A stretch of 9,477 nt of DNA from positions 1-9,477 of the forward strand of contig CAVJSS010000022.1 of NCBI GenBank assembly GCA_963652335.1, in the 5' to 3' direction. The notes below the pieces were generated by a model that searched no databases, was not told where the DNA came from, and was given only the letters and a program-made list of their open reading frames with translations. Each line of letters opens with the position of its first letter. The first letter of the stretch is position 1. Origin of the DNA: UBA4951 sp963652335. GTDB lineage: Bacteria; Bacillota_I; Bacilli_A; RFN20; CAG-826. The position numbers were made by a program, and so were the translations under genes. Positions 6,465-9,477 of this stretch are shown piece after piece.

Positions 6465-8015
6465 TTAGAAATCCTTCATTCTCGCCACTTCGTTCTCATC
6501 GAGATAATAAGTGTGGTTTTCGTTCGCATCGTGGGCGTCATACCAGATTTCAGCCATGATTTTGTCTTTTTTGCTCAATCTGTCATAATCCCAAACGAAA
6601 TCCTTATAGATCGGATTCATCCAGTGCCCGCCTCTTAAAACCGTATAAGGTTTGGCTTCGAAGGTTTCTCCGTCTTGGTTCTCCCAGAGGACTTTGCTAT
6701 AGATGTCACCTTTTTTGAATTTTTTGGACAATAGCTTTCCGCCATGGGCTTCAGCCACGGTTTTCAGATCCTTGATGTCAATGTCTTCATCGGCTTTTTC
6801 GAAATCCCAATGGTGATTCACCTTGGTCGGATTATTCCTTAATTCGTCATAATCCACGTCTTCGTTAGCTAAATTCTTTCCTCTGCATAAAAGGGGGAAT
6901 TTCGACCAGTCTTTGCCCATTTTCTGGAGTTCTTCATACTTCTCTTTGCCGTTGAAATAAGCGGTCAATTGGGCAACGTTCCCAACTTTATGCCAATAAG
7001 CGGGGGCGTTGCTGTCTTTTCTTAATGGATCGATGACGATTTTCCTAATAAGGCAAGGGAAAACCAAGCTGCCGGCTTTGTAGATTGGATGCTTTTTAAG
7101 CAATTGTTTCCAAAATTCGTCGACGGTCGTTTTTTGATAATCGAACAAATCATTCAATTTATGGCCGTCGGAGAACCATTCTCCATGGAAATTGCGGGTG
7201 ATGTTATATCCTGGGCGGAAGAATTTCTCGGTTGATCCACCGATTATTTTGAATGACTTCTCGATGAAATCGAAGCCGGTGATCCTATTCTCTGCCGGGC
7301 CACCGATATTGAATATATGCTTCCAAAAATTTTTCTCATTTAGTTCCTTGCTGTTTTCTTTGATCAGCAAATTTTTGATCAAGATGCCAGTATCATGGCC
7401 CGTCACCCATTCAAGCGGGCAGTTGAAAGCCGTATGGAACATAAGTCCGTCTGAGATGTTTTTCATCATCATCTCGTCATAGACGACCGCTGTTTGCCTA
7501 AGGATTGCCCAGTCTTTGATATTTGATTCAAGAACGGCGTATTCGCCTCTGATTTTGGATGCGGCATAAACATCGAATGGAGAAGGAAGCAAAGGATCCC
7601 CAACTTCTCCCCAAAGGTGTTTTTCATTTCTATCTCCATAGATGGCCATCGTACTGAAATGGACCAATTTCGGCTGTTTGTCGCCTTTTTCCTCAATGAC
7701 TTGAATAAGGTTTTTTGTGCCGTTTATATTGGTTTCTTTGGCCAAATCGTGCCTTTTGTCGGACAAGGGAGGGATAACGGCTGCCATATTGATGATGATG
7801 TCGGAATCTCCAACGGTTTTCCTGACATCATCGATATTGGCCAATGATCCACGGATGACAGATAATTTATTCGGATACTTTTTTTCAAGTTTTTTGAAGG
7901 TGGTAAGTTGGTTATGGACCATGATCGTTATTTTCTCGATAAAGTCCAATTCAAGCAATAAGGGCAGAGTCGGCTTGCCGCAGTTGCCTGTCGAACCATA
8001 GAAGGTTACTTTCAT
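6465..8015 (-). CDS. NAD(P)-dependent epimerase/dehydratase-like extended SDR with C-terminal extension
   Basis: A 516-aa protein, first gene of the operon. Residues 1-310 form an extended short-chain dehydrogenase/reductase: a Rossmann motif GSTGNCG (7-13) in place of GATGxxG, DIIINMAAV after strand 4, S121 in VHFSTMAIYGD, and Y150/K154 in YAASK, with WAILRQTAVVY following. These are the cofactor and catalytic positions of NAD(P)-dependent sugar epimerases, dehydratases and related reductases. Residues 311-516 are extra; the usual family ends near 300-330. That extension includes PLLCRGKNL, VLRGGHWMNP and EIWYDAHDANENHTYY and is not recognised. No transmembrane segment is apparent. GAGGA lies six bases before the ATG. 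The substrate is unknown. Its stop codon abuts the start of the EFR1-type gene. Confidence 0.85.
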   Translation of the reverse strand: MKVTFYGSTGNCGKPTLPLLLELDFIEKITIMVHNQLTTFKKLEKKYPNKLSVIRGSLANIDDVRKTVGDSDIIINMAAVIPPLSDKRHDLAKETNINGTKNLIQVIEEKGDKQPKLVHFSTMAIYGDRNEKHLWGEVGDPLLPSPFDVYAASKIRGEYAVLESNIKDWAILRQTAVVYDEMMMKNISDGLMFHTAFNCPLEWVTGHDTGILIKNLLIKENSKELNEKNFWKHIFNIGGPAENRITGFDFIEKSFKIIGGSTEKFFRPGYNITRNFHGEWFSDGHKLNDLFDYQKTTVDEFWKQLLKKHPIYKAGSLVFPCLIRKIVIDPLRKDSNAPAYWHKVGNVAQLTAYFNGKEKYEELQKMGKDWSKFPLLCRGKNLANEDVDYDELRNNPTKVNHHWDFEKADEDIDIKDLKTVAEAHGGKLLSKKFKKGDIYSKVLWENQDGETFEAKPYTVLRGGHWMNPIYKDFVWDYDRLSKKDKIMAEIWYDAHDANENHTYYLDENEVARMKDF

Positions 8016-8021
8016 ATAGAT

Positions 8022-8026
8022 TCCTC
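8022..8026 (-). promoter_or_regulatory. Ribosome binding site of the epimerase-like gene
   Basis: GAGGA on the minus strand is separated from the ATG at 8015 by six bases and fixes that start. Confidence 0.75.
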
Positions 8027-8037
8027 AAAATAATGAT

Positions 8038-8054
8038 ATGAATCAGTGATTCAT
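8038..8054. promoter_or_regulatory. Perfect 17-bp palindrome, candidate repressor operator
   Basis: ATGAATCA-G-TGATTCAT is a perfect inverted repeat with one central base. It lies between the predicted transcription start (near 8064) and the ribosome binding site of the epimerase-like gene, at about +10 to +26. A bound repressor would block transcription of the operon. Size and half-site spacing suit a TetR/AcrR-type dimer; no regulator gene is in the window. A second, shorter inverted repeat CATTC-AAAA-GAATG (8052-8065) overlaps it and the start site. Confidence 0.6.
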
Positions 8055-8070
8055 TCAAAAGAATGGGTGA

Positions 8071-8079
8071 ATTATACCA
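8071..8079 (-). promoter_or_regulatory. Extended -10 promoter of the epimerase/EFR1/PepO operon
   Basis: The minus strand reads TGGTATAAT (8079 to 8071), a perfect -10 hexamer with the TGn extension. There is no good -35 box at 17 bases, which is tolerated by extended -10 promoters. The predicted start is near 8064, giving a leader of about 50 bases that contains the palindrome. Confidence 0.65.
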
Positions 8080-8208
8080 CCTAAACACCCCTTATTTATA
8101 CGTTTTGTTATATGTGCGGTGAGCATGTGCATGCAAAGATGCCTTAAAATTTGTCTTTTTGGCGCTTCCGAATGGCTTTCGATCGCAAAAGGGCTTTGAA
8201 GAAAAACA
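8080..8208. other. Intergenic region between the two SDR genes
   Basis: This stretch holds a 12-bp near-palindrome GCATG-TG-CATGC (8123-8134) whose two-base centre is too small for an RNA hairpin loop, so it could only act as a DNA site. I see no convincing intrinsic terminator for the SDR gene ending at 8209 and no ORF of note. Readthrough from that gene into the operon downstream is therefore possible. Confidence 0.35.
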
Positions 8209-9009
8209 TCAATAAATTTTATATAAGACCCAATTTACGAATCTGATGGGTAGAATTTTGATCAGGAAGGACAAAAATTTGTAACTAACTCCGATGGTAT
8301 TTATCGGTTTTGGATTCTTTTTCAAAGCGATTTTGACGATGCGTTTGGCTGCAGTTTCCGAAGACATGCCATTCAGTTCGTCATTTTCCATCTTTTCTAC
8401 GGATTTTGAAATGCGGCCTTGATAAATATCGTCCCCTATTTCAACCTTTTTCCTTGAGGAAGTAAAACCGGATTTTATATCGCCTGGTTGAATGGCAATT
8501 ACTTTGACATTAAAAGGTCTAAGTTCGTTATTAAGGGCACAACTATAGGAATTTATCGCGGCTTTGGAACAGGAATAATAGGCTTGGAATGGAAGAGGCG
8601 CAATAGCGGCAACGGATGATATATTGACTATTTTGCCTTTTTTGCCATTTCTAAAGAAAGGGATTATTGCTTGACACATGTTCACCATGCCAAAAAAATT
8701 AACGTCCATTTGTTTTTCGGCCATTTCGAGATCCATGAATTCGATGGCTCCAGAAATGCCGAATCCTGCGCAGTTGACCAATAAATCAATATCGTGGCTA
8801 TCACATATCGAACGAATGGTTTCTTTGACTTTTCGATTATCGGTTATATCTAACGAAAGGTGTTTATATGAATCATGCTTGACATCGGATTGCTCTCTTC
8901 TTGAGATGCCATAAACGAAACAGCCTAGATCCAATAAGCGTTTGGTTATTTCTTTTCCGATACCGGAAGTGTCTCCGGAGACTATCGCATATTTTGCTTT
9001 ATTCTTCAT
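8209..9009 (-). CDS. Classical short-chain dehydrogenase/reductase
   Basis: A 266-aa NAD(P)-dependent oxidoreductase of normal length. The cofactor loop is SGDTSGIG (11-18, pattern xGxxxGIG). LDITD (53-57) is the adenine-ring contact, NCAG (79-82) stands for NNAG, S131/S132 precede the active site, and Y145 and K149 form YxxxK in YYSCSK. PGDIKSGF follows where PG motifs normally sit. The last 25 residues (FLSFLIKILPIRFVNWVLYKIY region) are hydrophobic with scattered basic residues and may associate with the membrane, as in some lipid- or ketosphinganine-type reductases. The substrate is unknown. AAGGGG lies five bases before the ATG. It reads in the same direction as the operon beginning at 8015 but is separated from it by 193 bases. 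Confidence 0.93.
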   Translation of the reverse strand: MKNKAKYAIVSGDTSGIGKEITKRLLDLGCFVYGISRREQSDVKHDSYKHLSLDITDNRKVKETIRSICDSHDIDLLVNCAGFGISGAIEFMDLEMAEKQMDVNFFGMVNMCQAIIPFFRNGKKGKIVNISSVAAIAPLPFQAYYSCSKAAINSYSCALNNELRPFNVKVIAIQPGDIKSGFTSSRKKVEIGDDIYQGRISKSVEKMENDELNGMSSETAAKRIVKIALKKNPKPINTIGVSYKFLSFLIKILPIRFVNWVLYKIY

Positions 9010-9113
9010 AAATACCCCTTGATAATGACCAACGATTTTAACAAGGAAAGTGTCAAAATCGATAAATCATTTGAAATACACTTGCGAAAATACCATAAGC
9101 CATTCGACATACA
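9010..9113. other. Intergenic region upstream of the SDR gene
   Basis: It contains a TTGACA on the minus strand (9056 to 9051 region), but no -10 hexamer at 16-18 bases, so I do not call a promoter. AAGGGG next to the ATG of the SDR gene is its ribosome binding site. No terminator for the HEPN-like gene is evident. Confidence 0.4.
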
Positions 9114-9477
9114 TCAAAATTTGAAACCATCGCCACTAAAAGGCTCAATTTTCAAGAAAATGGTTTTAGTCTTTTCGGAATTAAAAATCTTAATTAGTTG
9201 ATCATTTAGATTCGAGAACTGAACTTCTTTGTCATTTAGCTCGCTAACGAAAGAATCTGCCATTCCCAAATCGTCTAATTCATTGTTCAAAGCCTTTTCT
9301 TTGAAACATTCATGGGCCAAATAATTGCGGTACTTAACCATTTCTGCCAATGAGTCGTGATCGAGATATCGCAAATAGGAACACTTGTCGGCCATTTTTT
9401 TCAATTTCCCAAATGTAGAATCGGGAGTGACAATAAGTCTGTGTAATTTGGCGTAGGGGCCTTTGCTTGCCGGGCCC
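9114..9477 (-). CDS. HEPN-like protein, 5' end cut by the window edge
   Basis: The frame stays open from the stop at 9114 to the window edge, giving at least 120 residues, so the true start lies beyond 9477. The TTG and ATG codons near 9404 and 9395 are internal, because conserved-looking sequence (LHRLIVTPDSTFGKLKKM) continues upstream. In the visible part MVKYRNYLAHECF contains R50-N51-x3-H55 (bases 9329-9312), the R-x4-6-H signature of HEPN domains, which include RNases of toxin-antitoxin and abortive-infection systems. The order T-(F/L)-G-x-L, helix, RNxLAH, helix, and a C-terminal F-x-x-LNDQL segment agrees with a common family of small all-helical HEPN-like proteins. No antitoxin-like partner gene follows. 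The SDR gene starts 104 bases downstream. Confidence 0.7.
   Translation of the reverse strand, partial: GPASKGPYAKLHRLIVTPDSTFGKLKKMADKCSYLRYLDHDSLAEMVKYRNYLAHECFKEKALNNELDDLGMADSFVSELNDKEVQFSNLNDQLIKIFNSEKTKTIFLKIEPFSGDGFKF

Noticed and set aside
7192..7482. A 96-codon plus-strand open frame inside the epimerase-like gene
   Set aside because: It is an antisense shadow of a well-supported coding region without start signals.
8123..8134. GCATGTGCATGC as a terminator for the SDR gene
   Set aside because: The loop would be two bases, the stem only five pairs, and no T tract follows.
9045..9060. A promoter based on TTGACA upstream of the SDR gene
   Set aside because: No acceptable -10 hexamer lies at 16-18 bases, so a -35-like match alone is not enough.
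9114..9404. A complete 96-aa protein starting at a TTG at 9404
   Set aside because: The frame is open to the window edge and homologous-looking sequence continues upstream, so the gene is partial.
1..9477. CRISPR array or insertion sequence
   Set aside because: No regularly spaced direct repeats, transposase motifs or terminal inverted repeats are visible on either strand.

Overview
The window looks like a stretch of a low-to-moderate GC Bacillota chromosome. Ribosome binding sites are of the AGGAGG type (for example AAGGAGGAA before the M13 peptidase), promoters carry TATAAT-type -10 boxes, a tRNA-His gene encodes its own CCA end, and TGA is used as a stop, which argues against the Mycoplasma code. 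Family content (EFR1-type flavodoxin/ferredoxin, PepO, a degraded AAA_14/DUF4143 ATPase) fits an anaerobic gut Bacillota, perhaps a Mollicutes- or Erysipelotrichia-related lineage. That placement is inference and cannot be fixed from this sequence alone.

Layout, left to right. Bases 1-1143 are a decay zone: a terminator-like hairpin, then an AAA_14/DUF4143 ATPase pseudogene on the minus strand. The pseudogene has lost its N-terminus, carries three recognisable frameshifts and has a central in-frame deletion. Next to its broken end is a plus-strand motif resembling the 5' core of RNase P RNA. Bases 1144-2260 hold a minus-strand tRNA-His with a plausible promoter, a Nudix hydrolase and a small unknown protein. 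A divergent promoter region then leads into a plus-strand S-adenosylhomocysteine/5'-methylthioadenosine deaminase-type amidohydrolase (2263-3639), closed by a strong bidirectional terminator.

Bases 3689-8015 are a compact minus-strand operon transcribed right to left: a 516-aa extended-SDR epimerase-like protein with a C-terminal extension of about 200 residues, an EFR1-type flavodoxin/2x[4Fe-4S] ferredoxin protein, and a PepO-type M13 zinc peptidase. The first junction has zero spacing (TAA directly followed by ATG) and the second is a 14-base overlap. Upstream lie an extended -10 promoter and a perfect 17-bp palindrome in the leader that looks like a TetR-type operator. Bases 8209-9009 encode a classical short-chain dehydrogenase with a hydrophobic tail. 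At the right edge is a gene cut by the window whose product carries an R-N-x3-H motif of HEPN type.

No CRISPR array, complete mobile element, or clearly new defence or biosynthetic system is visible. The most interesting points are the redox/peptidase operon with its palindrome and the unknown epimerase extension, the RNase P-like fragment beside the ATPase pseudogene, the small unknown protein at 1802-2158, and the edge-truncated HEPN-like gene.
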